Below, piece by piece: positions 22,555 through 34,821 of a DNA stretch of 64,000 bases. A model generated the notes under the pieces. That model saw nothing but the letters and a program-made list of their open reading frames with translations, had not been told where the DNA came from and ran no database searches. Source of the stretch: Owenia fusiformis. Lineage: Eukaryota > Annelida > Polychaeta > Sabellida > Oweniidae. The position numbers and the translations under genes were made by a program. The DNA lies in the NCBI GenBank assembly GCA_903813345.2, contig CAIIXF020000010.1, positions 30,066,828 to 30,130,827 of the forward strand, in the 5' to 3' direction. The first letter of the stretch is position 1; every line of letters begins with the position of its first letter.

Positions 22555-22919
22555 TAATATCCTTCATGTAGCCAAAGTAAAAATTGAATAGGCGTATCCT
22601 TGGGTGAGTTATCCTTACGGTACCTTCATTGTTCCGAATATTATTCAAGTATGCTTGGATGTGACAGGCTGAAAACATCATAATAAAAGATTAACCAGAA
22701 TGTGCTTCAGACAGTAGAGTGCGGAAATGGTTTCTCGGAAAATACATTGTAAAGATTTTCTTTTATTTAAACAAAAAGCTTGATTTAACCAATTATTTCT
22801 ATATGAATGCATCAATGTTTGATGTTTGTTGTGGTTCATTTATTCGTCCTTTTGTAATTGAAAAAGTGAAGATGTCCTACTTGCTTATAATCTACGGGGG
22901 CGGTTCTGATAAAATCAAG

Positions 22920-22997
22920 TACCCTGCGTGCAGAGTCTAGTTAAACTACAGACGAAGCTCTCTTTTGAGAAGTGAAGTCTAACGAATGCAAAGGGTA
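22920..22997 (+). mobile_element. TACCCT micro-MITE, duplicate copy
   Basis: The same element and flanks as 11245-11322, copied with the larger duplication rather than inserted independently. Confidence 0.8.
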
Positions 22998-23560
22998 AAA
23001 ATCAAGAGGGGCAAACCGCTGAAAAATTATTGGTTTCTCTGCTAGATCCGATCATCTTATTAGCCGAACAGACAATTACAAATGAATGTATGGATGGTCA
23101 CTTTTTCTATAATTTATATTCTTAGATAACATTTGTTTTAAAAAGGATACAATATTTTTTCAATATCATACATCCCTCTATAGGTTTGACAGACTTAGCT
23201 CCCAAAAGGTTTCTTTATTTTTTGCACCTCCGAATTGTCCAAATATTTTCGAAGAAGGAGCTTCAATAAAGTAAAATTCAATTTTCTATTTATTAACTTA
23301 TATGTTTGTTAGAACATTGGATTGACGGATATTCGTTACATGAATCGTGGCAATTATCCACCAATTGTAAATGATGTTCCAATGAGGTTCGGAAAGATGT
23401 TTCATTTCACTCTGGAAACATGATACCAAGAACAAAACAAGTGTTTGATGTGTTTTCTAAAACAATATAGTTGAAAGTATATATATATATTTCAAAGTAT
23501 ATTGTTAAAATTCAAAAGATTACCATTAAAATGACGATGCATTAAATTTTTAGATTTTTT

Positions 23561-23797
23561 ATGACTGGTTTAAGAGAAACGTGTGTTCAGAAAGTTCTCC
23601 ATATCGATACCACTCCTTTAAAACAGAATACATTATCCAAAAAATCATTTCCCAAAGCGCAAAATTCATTTCATTTTAGAAAAAAAATGATATATAAACA
23701 AATACGTGGTACGGCGATGGGAACCAAAATCGAGCCGACGTATGCAAACCTGGCCAGGCATGGCCATTCTGATTTATCAGAATCCCTCTTTACCTAA
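23561..23797 (+). pseudogene. Penelope-like reverse transcriptase relic, duplicate copy
   Basis: Identical to the fragment at 11886-12122, including the IRGTAMGTKIEPTYANL segment. It was copied with the surrounding unit. Confidence 0.7.
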
Positions 23798-26500
23798 CGC
23801 TTTTGAGAGAAAAAGGATAGTAAAGGCTGTGGATCCCACAATGAGGCATGGCGTACATCGAAGAAGTCCTTCTTAATAGCCTTACTAAAACGACATTAGA
23901 CACAGCAATTACTATACAGAACAAATCCGTTCGAATTTTAAACGTTTTCTATATGACTGCTTCTTCATATGGCCGTTTAGTAACAATGAGTTGAACATTT
24001 TCCTTAACCTTCTAAACTTTCTACATCTCTAAAATTATGTAAGAAAGCTGGCCAGAGAAAATAAAATTACATCTAATGCGGTTTAAAAATATTTCACTCC
24101 TTCGTGATGGTTCTAACGGAGAGGTGGGTAATGATAAATTTTTATTTTTAAGATGCGTCTTGACAATTCTCTTAAAAGAAGGAAAACTCTTCTTGATCAG
24201 TTGGGAACTTTTCCTATAAACTCATTGCTTTAGTTACTGGGGTTTTAAAAATGAGCCAATTAAGCCTTTCGTGGTTCGCTCTTTAATCGAGAAGGTACGA
24301 AAATATGTACTTAAAATGCCCTCAAAAAGTACAAATTTTGATTGGTCAATATTTTCCAACGATACATCTCGCGTAGCTATTTGTGTGACCCGAAAGTTCT
24401 GAATCAAATTAATTACGCAATTTTGCTTTTACACACGCACGCTTTATACGTAGTATAATCAAGAACAGCGTGTACAATGAACACTAAAGTAGTCCGGTAA
24501 GATTCGAATGAAAGTGTTGAAAGTCGAATGAAATTACAAACCCTCATATTATCTACCTTATATCACATTAGTAACATAATTTTGAAATTTTCGACACAAT
24601 AACAACCAATCTCTACACCATATCTAATCACTTTTTTAATAAATACATGATTTACCACTAATGATGCTTAGTCATAAAAACATTTGCCTCCTTTATAAAA
24701 TGTGCCAGTTTAATTACAACTTTCTTTCCCTGGTACTCATTAGTTGATTTCAATGTATTAACATTATTACAGAAATATCCAGGCAAAAATTTAATTCTTC
24801 AATGCTGAAGAGATGTACATTCAATAATAAATTGGTATTCATCTCCCAACTTATCTGATTTACATAAATCACAAAATCTATTCATACGTACCTCTCTCAA
24901 TAGGAAGCTTATGATTTCCTGTCCTAAACTTACATGAAATATATTCAAAATACAGTTTGGTAAACTTGCATTAAAATACCTTTCTTGTTCAAATTCTAGG
25001 AAATATTTTTACCTTGAGGAAAATCTTTCGCGTCTTTCTTTTGAAGAGGGAACAACAAATAAGACAATTGGCTTTGCTTTTTGTATCGCTCTCTGTGTTT
25101 ATAATTTCGTTCAAAATCACCTACCTTAGTTTAATGCCCATTCCAAATTTTGGTATACATGCTTCAAGAAGTCGGGCTTAACTTACAGGACCACTGTCTC
25201 CCTGTTCCAATTTTAAGTCACAGAAGGAGTTACATTATTATTGGACCGAGCCCAACGATATTACTCGTTATATGTATAAACGCGGCAAATACTGGCGTGG
25301 TAATATCTTAGTTAAATTATTAGTGAACAATGTTCCCATATCAAATCCGATAAGCTTAGTCTATGCAACAATGCCAGCTTTGACATTAAATCTCATATGA
25401 TAACTTTTACCATGGGCTTTCAATTCTAGTTGAAAGCCTATGCTTTTACATGAGATCAGAAACTGAAAGGTTTTATATCATGATGGGATTACCAGAAATA
25501 CCAGGTATAAATGATAAAATGGATTTTACTATTAAGTTCCACTGCTGCAAAATGATATGCAATATGTATAACTATAGAAATGTAAAATTGAAGGAACTAA
25601 ATTAATTAAGTCAATAGATAAATGTAGCATTGTGTAAATAATACTTTTTATTACTCTGTCCTTTGTAATGTAAATATGTTGTAAAAAAGAAAGTATTGTC
25701 ACCAAATTGGTGATTGAATAAATATACAAGTACAAAACAAATATGTTATGTTATGTTTCTCTATTTCCCCCGTTTATTTGGAGAGCAAAACAACTAAATT
25801 GTATTGCATCTTTATTTACATCTTAAACATAAGTCGTATAAGACTCTTAAATTGCAAATGAAGCTTGTCTGGATGAACAGGAACATTGCGTAGGTGATTG
25901 ACAAAACTTGCAATGTAAGATCTCCCTTCTCACAAGCAAATATCATAGTGACTCCGTCTTTATAACTTATCATTCCAAAATCCTCATATAAAGCTTTGAA
26001 GTGTCTCACATATTCGATCAAAACTTGCCATGCAAACATGTTAGTCTTCTTTACTGGCCCCCCTTGCTGTAGCAGAATACGCTGTGTGCATGGACTAACA
26101 CAATATCAGTGGTCATTTACTGTGTCAACTTAGTAACCCTTGCATATCGTGCTCACTCAAGTATTGAATTTTTAAATGTTTGTGGTTTATAAATGTGATA
26201 TATTTTAGTTAGAAATACATTAATTAATAAATTCATTCAAACAGCACTGGAATGCGGGAAGAAAGAGCAATGGTGACAAAATGTAGACAGAATTTTCCGT
26301 AAGGGTTTCAAACATTTCTGGACACAATCATACATGTACTTCATGTGTACTGTTATTTTTAGTGCTGTATTTATAGATATAATTTCACGTATTAAAATCA
26401 TATTTTCCAGCAATGACTTCAAATTCGGAACCACACCCATATCACATTTTCTTCAATAACTCCAAACATGTGTAAACATTGACCATGTGCATATAAATTC

Positions 26501-26586
26501 TACCCTTTGCATTCGTTTGACTTCACTTCTTAAAAGAGAGCTTCGTCTTCACGAGTGTAGTTTAACTAGACTCTGCGCGCAGGGTA
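26501..26586 (-). mobile_element. TACCCT micro-MITE, inverted, duplicate copy
   Basis: The same as 20349-20434, copied with the unit. Confidence 0.7.
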
Positions 26587-26767
26587 AACACCCCTCAAAA
26601 GGCTTCGTTGCATTTGGAACTATTAAAGGTAGAAGTACAATTCCCTCAAACCAAGGATGCCTAGTACTGTTCCCCACATATTTTCCTCAGGATAAACCCT
26701 GTAGCCTAAACCTCCAGGTAAATGACCCATTTTTTATTATATGCACATGGAAGAAATTTGAAAATAG

Positions 26768-27054
26768 CTCCAATAAGCGAGTTTTACTACTTTTATCCAC
26801 ATACTTCAAAATCAGTCTTTCCAGTTCTTCTTTGCGTTTGACCCATATGGTATTTTTGACAACTCATCAAGCTCGATGCTATCTAAAGGTTCTATGTAGC
26901 CATGGCTTACAAAGTTCTGAACAATCTTCATACCGAATTCCTTTTCTAATAATTATGCACTTTTTCTTCATCAGTTTTAAGGCAATTGATTAAAGGATTC
27001 ACGAATTCCGAGTTTAATCAGAGTTTTGTGATGCTCTAAACTTGACGATTCGGG
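26768..27054 (-). pseudogene. Sulfotransferase C-terminal fragment, duplicate copy
   Basis: The same broken fragment as 20616-20902, copied with the unit. Confidence 0.85.
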
Positions 27055-27440
27055 AGAGAATGGTGAGGGTAGATACTCAAAGGAAACTCTTCTAAAGTGC
27101 CTTAAATGGTTTTAATAAAGAGGCTTACAAAATTCCACACCACTATTTGAAGGAATTTTCAATAGTAATGTGGCGTAAAATTGAACTTATTTTTTGGAAA
27201 ATACTAAATTTTAAAATGACTGTAATCTTTCCCATCTGAGAGTTAAACCATGATATTTGGCAAATCAGTGTGACTTTGGAAAAGCGTGATTTATGACAAA
27301 CATTATTGTTATAGTGGTTAAGGTAAAGATTTTTACAAAATACACATCTCTTAATTGTTATCATAATTAAACAATTTCAGAGGCCTTATTCATCAAGGTA
27401 TAGCAGTCTTTGCGACGTCGCAGTGTCGTTTAAGGTCGTT

Positions 27441-27980
27441 TTAAAGGTCGTTTAAGTAGGCCATTTTAAGTCGTAATAGTATATCTGTTGGCAGACTGGC
27501 AAATGCAGCTTTTTGAGCTTCTGCCGGGAGGGCCAATAAGCGAGTTTTATTACTTTTATCCACATAGTTCAAAATCAGTCTTTCAAATTCTTCAGCGTTT
27601 GGCCCATATGGTATTTTTGACAACTCATCAAGCCTGGCGCTATCTAAAGGTTTTATGTAGCCATGGCTTACAAAGTTCTGAACAATCTTCATACCAAATT
27701 CCTTTTCTGATATGCACTTTTTCTTTATCAGTTTAGGCAATTGACTAAAGGAACCACGAGTTCCGAGTTTGAGCAGAGTTTTGTGATGCTCTAAACTTGA
27801 CGATTCGTTTTTTTCTTATTTTCTGCACCTACAGTGTACGGTACGCAGAAAGTGCTGCATGTCATAAACTGTCTCCAGACTGGGTTTTCACTGTCCAAAT
27901 ATTCAAGCATATAAAACGGATTTTTCTCCAATAAATTACAGCGGAGTATCTTAAAAATGTTTAAAAATGTACTGCCAATC
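27441..27980 (-). pseudogene. Sulfotransferase pseudogene with central deletion
   Basis: The C-terminal third remains open (99 codons, ending LNDL like copy 3). It then jumps, on the minus strand, from a KPVWxEPF-like upstream segment directly to the METVYDxMQ region. The centre, including the 3' PAPS motif, is gone, and the 5' part ends soon after. It is more diverged than copies 2 and 3, so this marks the old right edge of the cluster. Confidence 0.85.
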
Positions 27981-28099
27981 TAAATATAATGATATTTGAT
28001 CTAAATTCGTTAAATCTTGAACAAGAAATTACATCACCAATGCACACTACTTACAACTAGGTGATAGGCAAAAAATTGACATATAATAGAACCCAATGC

Positions 28100-28282
28100 C
28101 ATCTCTGCAAAGAAAGATGGTCAGATAGCGTATTAGAGAGTTAGCCAAAAAATTCATCTCAAATTAAGCTGCCATCTTGAAAATCCCTTCTTGGGCAGAG
28201 CTCCTATGTCCCTAGGCATCAGCATGTAAAATTTGAACCAAATTCATTCAATGGTATTTAAGTTGGCGGCCATTTTGAAATA
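28100..28282. repeat. CCATCTTGAAA dispersed repeat, left part
   Basis: Contains GCCATCTTGAAAATC, TCCCTAGGCATCAGCAT and AAAATTTGAACCAAAT. These are the signature segments of the tandem repeat family at 40558-41560 and 53968-55262. It is split here by the TIR element 28283-29292 and resumes at 29295. Confidence 0.8.
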
Positions 28283-29292
28283 CAAGGGGCGATCCATATA
28301 ATCTGATAAAAATGCTCTCATTTTGTGATTTTTTTTATATATCCCTGTCATTTTTTCAGAACATATAGATTATGTAATTACACATACAATGTTAAAATGT
28401 AATAGCTATATCTTAAATTAATTTTGAGATAATGTTGCCATGGTAACCTGTATTTAGGGTAGGCAGGTCAGTTAAATCATAACGTATAAAATAGATAAAT
28501 TTGTTAATTAATCATTCCTTCGGTACCTATTTTAAGCAGATCAAACGCATCTTCCCGTCATTGCCATCTATTCCCTGAACTGTTCCGTACCCTTATTGCC
28601 TTTGTTTGCTAATATACACAATGAGATACTGCTCTCTTCCCAAGTTGCACTAATTATCTTAGTGTTATTCTCTGTCTGCAAGCTCTTCTTGCAACAAGAT
28701 CATGGATGATCTTCAACAGTGATCATAACTTCCCTTTTACAGTACTTCCTATAGATTCTTTAAGCAGATATAACACCTTACCCATACACTTAAAGTTTCC
28801 ATATATGAATCTGACGGTGTAGTCTTCTTGAAAGTACAGTACATAAATCTAATGGTACTAATGTATCCGTTAATGTCATACTCAGCATCAGCCACACACC
28901 TCATCAGCCGTTTTGATTTTTGGAGTCTCATGGCATGTAATGTCAATTGGCCCATTTTGTCATAAAATGCTATTGTGAGCTGTTGTGATGTTATAGTGAG
29001 CACAAATAAACATTTGTTTCGCAACAACAACTTTTTGAGAAAAAATATATGATTTCCGCATGCTTTAAAATAACAATTTATTTGTTATATCAATTCAATT
29101 GGCCAGCCTACCCTAAATACAGGTTACCATGGCAACTTTATCTCAATATTAATTTAAGATATACATGTAGCTACAATATTTAAGCATTGTATGTGTAATT
29201 ACATAATCTACATTTTCTGAAAAAATGAGAGGGATAAGTGAAAAAATCACAAAACGAGAACATCTTTATCAGAATATATGGATCGCGCCTTG
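28283..29292. mobile_element. TIR element, 1010 bp, TA target duplication
   Basis: Imperfect inverted repeats of about 195 bp begin CAAGGGGCGATCCATATAAT on the left, with the right end complementary to CAAGGCGCGATCCATATATT. TA flanks both ends (28281-28282 and 29293-29294). The inner ends carry GTTGCCATGGTAACCTGTAT and its complement. A 93-codon minus-strand frame inside (28749-29030) is not recognised. It inserted into a copy of the CCATCTTGAAA repeat. Confidence 0.82.
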
Positions 29293-29294
29293 TA

Positions 29295-29490
29295 TAGCGG
29301 CCATCTTGAAAATGTCTTCTTGAGCAAGACTATTCAAAAAATATTTAATTAAGTAGCCATATTGAAAATTAGGCATAAGTCTATAAAATTTGAATCAAAT
29401 CCGTCAACCGGTATTCGAGTTATTGCCCGAACAGACGGACGGAGGGATAAGACGGACGAATAAGACGGACGGCTTTCCTAATATCCCCCT
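29295..29490. repeat. CCATCTTGAAA dispersed repeat, right part
   Basis: Resumes with GCGGCCATCTTGAAAATG and ends with the family's terminal GACGGACGGA-rich stretch, then CCCCCTCGTTC...GGGATAAT. Compare the same ending at 41490-41555 and 55190-55260. Confidence 0.8.
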
Positions 29491-31645
29491 CGTTCAACAT
29501 GTTCAATGGGATAATAACTTGTGCCTCTTCCATTTTTGAACATTTAACTATAAAAATCCATTTAGTTCTCCTTTTATTGACGTTACCATGGCAACAACAT
29601 AACTTTGATTGGTCTAATTTTAATGAAAGAAGGGTTGGGGCATAAGCTCTCAATCCTGTGAGTATGGCATCTATCGTTGTGTATTTATTAAACAAATAAC
29701 TTAACATTCAGGCTTAACCGGTATTATCTTTACTTGGTAGCTATAACAGCCAATATCCCTGCCCCATCACCCCTACCAGACAATCAACCGCTACAGGCTA
29801 AGGGCTTTGAGTATGCCAAGAATGTGTAGGTGGCTTAACTCTATATTCAAACGCCATTATTGGAAAATTAATGAAGCCTTTTCCGGACCTGCTTACACTC
29901 TAAATAGCCAGAATGGATTATTATTATAACTTATTTAAGTTTACAATAACTTATTCAATGCCAAATTATACTTTTGAGAACATTTCAGAGAAAGGGGTCA
30001 TTAAGGGCCACGGCCCCATTATGTTTTCAGTCAAAGAGATTTGAAAGAAGTGTGTAGTTCCAATACACCGTTAGGAAGCGGAAAGGGTCAGCTTTAAGAA
30101 TCTGACCTCCATTTGACTTTTTAGTAAATGCAAAATTAGATATTAACCCTTTCATCCCCAAGGGATCATTTATTAATTTTATGAAAACTTCAAAATTACA
30201 AGTACCCCATATAGCCAGAATGGATTATTTTTAGATTTACAATAACTTATTCAATGTCAAATTATACTTTGGAGAATATTTAAGAGTTTGAACCCAGATA
30301 GGCTGCGATAGGGGTCATTAAGTGCAGAGACCTCATCATGCTTCACAATACGTCAGAATTTATATTTTCAGTAGAAATGAGATTTGATATTTGAAAATAA
30401 TATGTACTTTAATGTGTAATTTTGGGTATTTGGGAATGTACTATACAAATTACTATACAAATTACTAACTTTCTCCTGAGAATATTAAAATTGCAGCAAG
30501 TGTAGTCTATATATAGGCTATTGACTTAACATGAGGATATGTACCTTTGACTAAACATTGTGTATCATCATATCACTTTGGTCTTAATATCATATTTTCT
30601 AAAAATATACCCTTATAAGTTAATAACTTATCAATGATATAACTAGAAAATGGCAACTCCACGGAGTACCAAATCCCAACGAATACTATAATATATATGA
30701 ATCTGTATTTGTCACAAAAAATACAAACATTGGAGATTTATCAGAATTTCTACCAATTTAAGCATTTGGGTGACCATTTAAGAGTTTCAGAGGCACAAAT
30801 AATAAAGACAATTTGAATTTTCTGAGGCACAAATCAGGAAATAATACAATAATTGCGATCTACCCTTAATTTACTTCAATTTGAGAATAATGTGTATATT
30901 ATAAGGTTATATTCATTATATCAAACCTATTTATATTTTCAAAGGGTTCATTCATGAAATGTTTTACTCCTGGTTCAAAAGAAACTGAACCTGTTTTATG
31001 TGAAGTAAATATAAAGGTGCTTGGAATCTTTACAAAGTTTGTCCCGTTCAAGCTATATATACCAGTAAATAAAATAACATAAAGGTCATATTTAAAAAGC
31101 AAAAGCAGGGAGGAATCGAGCAGCATTGGCAAAGAACAACATATCCAGACATGTAGTAAGAGGTCTAGATTTTATAGAAATGCAAGAAAATTAGTCAGTT
31201 CATTCAAATTTTAGAGAGAAAAGGCGCGAAATGATCTTGGGCAGAAAACATTTCGTCTGTTTTTCTTTTGGTGAAGAGTAAACAACAAATTCAAACACTG
31301 TGGGAACTTAACTTCAAACCTAAAAATAAATTTAAAAATCAGCTATCCTTTTCACGAATTTACTGTAAATTTAGAAAAATAATCTAGGATTTTAGAATTG
31401 AAGAACAATATATATATCAATCAGTTGTTCAGCAAAGTTCTTTTTATAATTCTATCTAATTTTAAGATAGATGATGGTAAAATAATGGAAGAGATTGAAA
31501 ATTGTTTTTGGACAGGAAAATCGGCTATACATACAGTCCAACTGAATGTAAATGCAATATTGGGAGTATATCGAGATGTAGTAATGCAGATTTATGACAG
31601 CTCAATCATTTATTTGTGACACCTAATACAGTGATAAGAGGATTT
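29491..31645. other. Intergenic, diverged repeat pair, no gene seen
   Basis: Two diverged copies of a segment (about 29900-30030 and 30215-30345) share AGCCAGAATGGATTATT, TAACTTATTCAATG and GGGTCATTAAG. An isolated CAACTCCACGGAGTACCAAAT at about 30655 is a fragment of the start of the CCATCTTGAAA repeat. The promoter of the LRR gene should lie near the right end, but no clear core motif is visible. Confidence 0.55.
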
Positions 31646-31727
31646 ATGACATCAAGATCCAAGATGTTTTCCTTCTTCAAAAACAGATTAAATATGAAAC
31701 AGAAGAAACTAAACGGAAAAAATAGTG
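31646..31727 (+). CDS. LRR protein, coding exon 1
   Basis: The ATG opens 27 codons of basic, hydrophilic sequence (MTSRSKMFSFFKNRLNMKQK...) and ends AAT-AGT-G before a good donor, GTAAGT. The single leftover G completes GAT (Asp) with the next exon at 32150, so the frame is continuous. The exon itself is inferred from splice logic, without transcript evidence. Confidence 0.7.
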
Positions 31728-31871
31728 GTAAGTTTTACAATCTTTTTCATTAGTTATTCCATCAAAATTATTATCCCTGATACTCTATATGAATCAATGG
31801 TACCCTAAGCCTAGCAGATTGAAGCAATTCTATACAATGACCCGAAGAATTTACTAAGAGATTTTAATACC

Positions 31872-31933
31872 TACCCTGCGTATGCAAGACAAGCTCTTTT
31901 TTAAGAAGTGAAGTCGAGCGAATGCAAAGGGTA
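31872..31933 (+). mobile_element. TACCCT micro-MITE, 62 bp, inside the LRR gene intron
   Basis: TACCCTGCG at the left and GAATGCAAAGGGTA at the right. TTTAATACC is repeated directly on both sides (31863-31871 and 31934-31942), a perfect 9-bp target duplication. This is the shortest member of the family in the window. Confidence 0.85.
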
Positions 31934-32149
31934 TTTAATACCCTATGCTAACAGATTTATTGTGATGAAATATCAACATCACAGAGCTTTAATCATATAC
32001 TGCCTCATGGAATTTCAATATCATGAAGTCACTTGAAGTATTTATTTTCTCTTTGAATATCAAAATGATGAAGTAATGTAGCATGTACATATACCTTTAT
32101 CATAGCATACTCATATTTTTGTTCATGCAAAACTTAATTTCATTTTCAG

Positions 32150-33438
32150 ATTGGAACTTGCCCAAAATCACAAATTCCGCAATCGATGCAAACTATTATA
32201 GAATGGAACCTCATCCAATGGACTACCTAATAAGGGATATGATTGTAACGTCATGCGAGGATGGCACAAAGATGTTAAGCCTCTGGGGGCGGGGCTTAAC
32301 AGAAATCCCGAACATAATCTTTGCATACAGAGAAATTGGGTTTCTCAACCTCCAAGAAAACTACATCACACATATTCCATTAGATTTAATTAACTTGAAG
32401 AAATTACGAGTTTTAAATTTAGGATGCAACAACATCCAGATCATTCCAAAACATATATCTCAAATGCAACACTTAGTAAGACTGAACCTGAGTAAAAATG
32501 AACTGGGCCAACTTCCAAGTGAAATATCAAGATTAAAACAATTGAAGGAGTTATTCCTAGGGGGCAATCAATTACAAAACCTGCCAATAGAGGTCTCTGA
32601 GCTTACAAAACTGACCAATCTTGACCTCAGTAACAATAAATTCCAGGAAATCTCACATGGAGTTCTCAAGCTTACAGAGTTACGACGACTGAATCTCGGA
32701 TACAATGAAATCCAGGAAATCAATTCTGAAATCAAAAACCTGAAAATGATGAACAAGTTAGATCTTCACCACAATGCAATATTTACCCTACCCTCTGAAA
32801 TTGGGGATCTCAAACTCTTAACATTTCTGAACTTACGTGTCAATTATTTAACAATGCTACCCGATGTCATCGGTGAAATGACGAATCTTGTGTCAATCGA
32901 TGTCAGTGGGAATTGCCTACTAGCTCTACCTATGCAAATTCAACACTGTAAAAGACTTTGTAAAATTACGCTCAGTGATAATTTTCTCACAGAAATGCCC
33001 CAGGGATTGTTAAATGTCCAAAATCTCGAGGAACTTTATCTGGACAATAATCTTATATCTGGTCTGAATCCCAATGTTACCCAACTAACATCACTAAAAG
33101 TACTGAATCTTAGAAAAAACTATATCCGAACTCTATCAAAAGAAATCAAAGGTGCGATGAATCTCGAAAAACTTGACCTTTCAGAAAATGACCTTGATGA
33201 ATTCCCAGGGTTTATTTCAAAACTCCCCAAACTGAACCTCCTTCGAGTGACAAACAACAACATCGAAAATATTCCAGAAAGTATTGTGAAACGTGAACAG
33301 ATCGTGCTCTATGCTGATAACAATCGGTATAGGACAATAAAGAAATCTACGACCAAAAATGGGCACATAACATGGGAAAATATTGTGGATATGAACTCCG
33401 ATGAAACCTCAAGCAAGTCATCAAATTCTAAAGATTGA
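32150..33438 (+). CDS. LRR protein, coding exon 2 (main exon)
   Basis: The acceptor CATTTTCAG is at 32141-32149. With exon 1 this gives a 456-residue protein with no signal peptide or membrane segment. From about residue 70 to 435 it is a run of about 16 leucine-rich repeats of 23 residues (LxxLxLxxNxLxxLPxxI), the short-spaced type seen in SHOC2, Scribble-family and plant PIRL proteins. The tail is Ser/Thr/Asp-rich (DMNSDETSSKSSNSKD). Such proteins usually act as intracellular scaffolds, for example in Ras/MAPK or polarity complexes, but I cannot name an orthologue. It is convergent with ATR. Confidence 0.9.
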
Positions 33439-33473
33439 TAAGCTTGTTAAAAAACGCATGTACATGTATGTAT

Positions 33474-33479
33474 AATAAA
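33474..33479 (+). terminator. Polyadenylation signal of the LRR gene
   Basis: AATAAA about 36 bp after the stop codon, in AT-rich sequence. It is plausible as the cleavage and polyadenylation signal. Confidence 0.5.
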
Positions 33480-34234
33480 TTGTCAAAAAGAACTATTTCT
33501 TTTTGAGGCACGGCCTATTCAGTTTCTTCAAACACCCTAAATGTTTTAACATGCAAAGGAATCCTTTTAATGTAAAGGCTCCGTTAAATAAAATTGCCCG
33601 TCAGACCATGAATATGTTAAGAGTTTAACGAAACCTTTATACACAATTCAACGTAAATATAAAATATCTGAAGCTACAAAAGTGTATTGCTTGCTTTTTA
33701 AATATCTTAACAAATAACAAACAAAGCGGGGTATGTTGAAATTAAGAACCTGTTTTACAGTGACAGTACAGCATATTGCACATGTACATGGGCATGGCCA
33801 GGCATTATACATGTGAGGCAATATCCTCACCAAATGTATACAGAATAATATTTTTCAGATCAAAACAATTGAAACCTGTTTACTTTTTGCCTCACCCGGT
33901 GCTACATGTATACAATCTTACCTTTAGACATGAACCTGTATATGGATTTATGATGATTTGAGAGGGCAAATTTGTTGAAACTGAAAAAGGGATATCAACT
34001 TTTTTAATCAAAGCATTTCTCTGAAATATTTCGATTCATATACCATTCATGTATACTGTATATATACATTATATGTTGCCAAACCAATGTATTAATATTC
34101 AAGTAGTGACTGTCAATGAGGGAAATACATGTAGTACAAATTATTTTACCCAAGGGAATACATGTATCTTGTCCACCGACATTCTCCGAGGCTGCAGGCC
34201 GAGGAGCATGTTAGCTGGCAGATATTTCTGAGGG
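33480..34234. other. Intergenic, no gene seen
   Basis: AT-rich single-copy sequence with frequent TACATGTA-like words and no protein or RNA gene recognised. Confidence 0.6.
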
Positions 34235-34500
34235 GGAACTTTTTGCACTTTTTGTACAAAAAATGCGACAATCACATATTATTGGGGGATGATTTGCACT
34301 ATTTTCAAGAAAAATGCGGCAATCACTTATTTCTAAGGGGAAGATTTTTGCATTTTTTCCGAAAATGCGGCAATCACACATTTTCTGAGGGGGGGGAAGA
34401 TTTCTGCGCTATTTTCCGAAAAATGCGAAAATCACATACATCTTAAGGGAAGATTTTTGCACTATTTTCTGAAAAAATGCGGCAGTCACAGTTTGTTTTA
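34235..34500. repeat. Tandem repeat, about 60-65 bp unit, four to five copies
   Basis: Diverged copies contain TTTTTGCACTATTTTC, AAAAATGCGGCAATCACA and a run of G before the next unit. The open frame across it is a repeat shadow. Confidence 0.8.
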
Positions 34501-34821
34501 TTATACCCCACATGTACTCTATAAAGAAAAACAAAATGAAGTCTTTTAATTTCAAAATGTAATGCTGTCATTTTATTTGTATTAAAGGCATTTTGCCATT
34601 CAACTCCTATAGTTCCTGCTAGTAGGGAAGATAAAGAGTACTATTGACTGGTAACATTACATAACTGGTCATTAGGACTTTTCATCTTAGCAGGGATTTA
34701 GGACTTTCCAGGAATTAATTCATCTATTTCATATTATGTGACCATAAATAAGCAAATGAGCATCTAGAAACATACAGGATATATAACAATAATAACGCAT
34801 AGTCCATGTAAAATTAATTAA

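Larger units (their letters stand above)
22555..25569. repeat. Left half of duplicated unit, second copy
   Basis: The near-identical sister of 10880-13914, with the micro-element at 22920-22997. It runs on without interruption through the AACTAT at 25570-25575, where the first copy carries the 5503-bp insertion. No intact gene seen. Confidence 0.95.
25570..27440. repeat. Right half of duplicated unit, second copy
   Basis: Sister of 19418-21288 with no net length change. It begins at the empty insertion site AACTAT (25570-25575). Confidence 0.93.
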
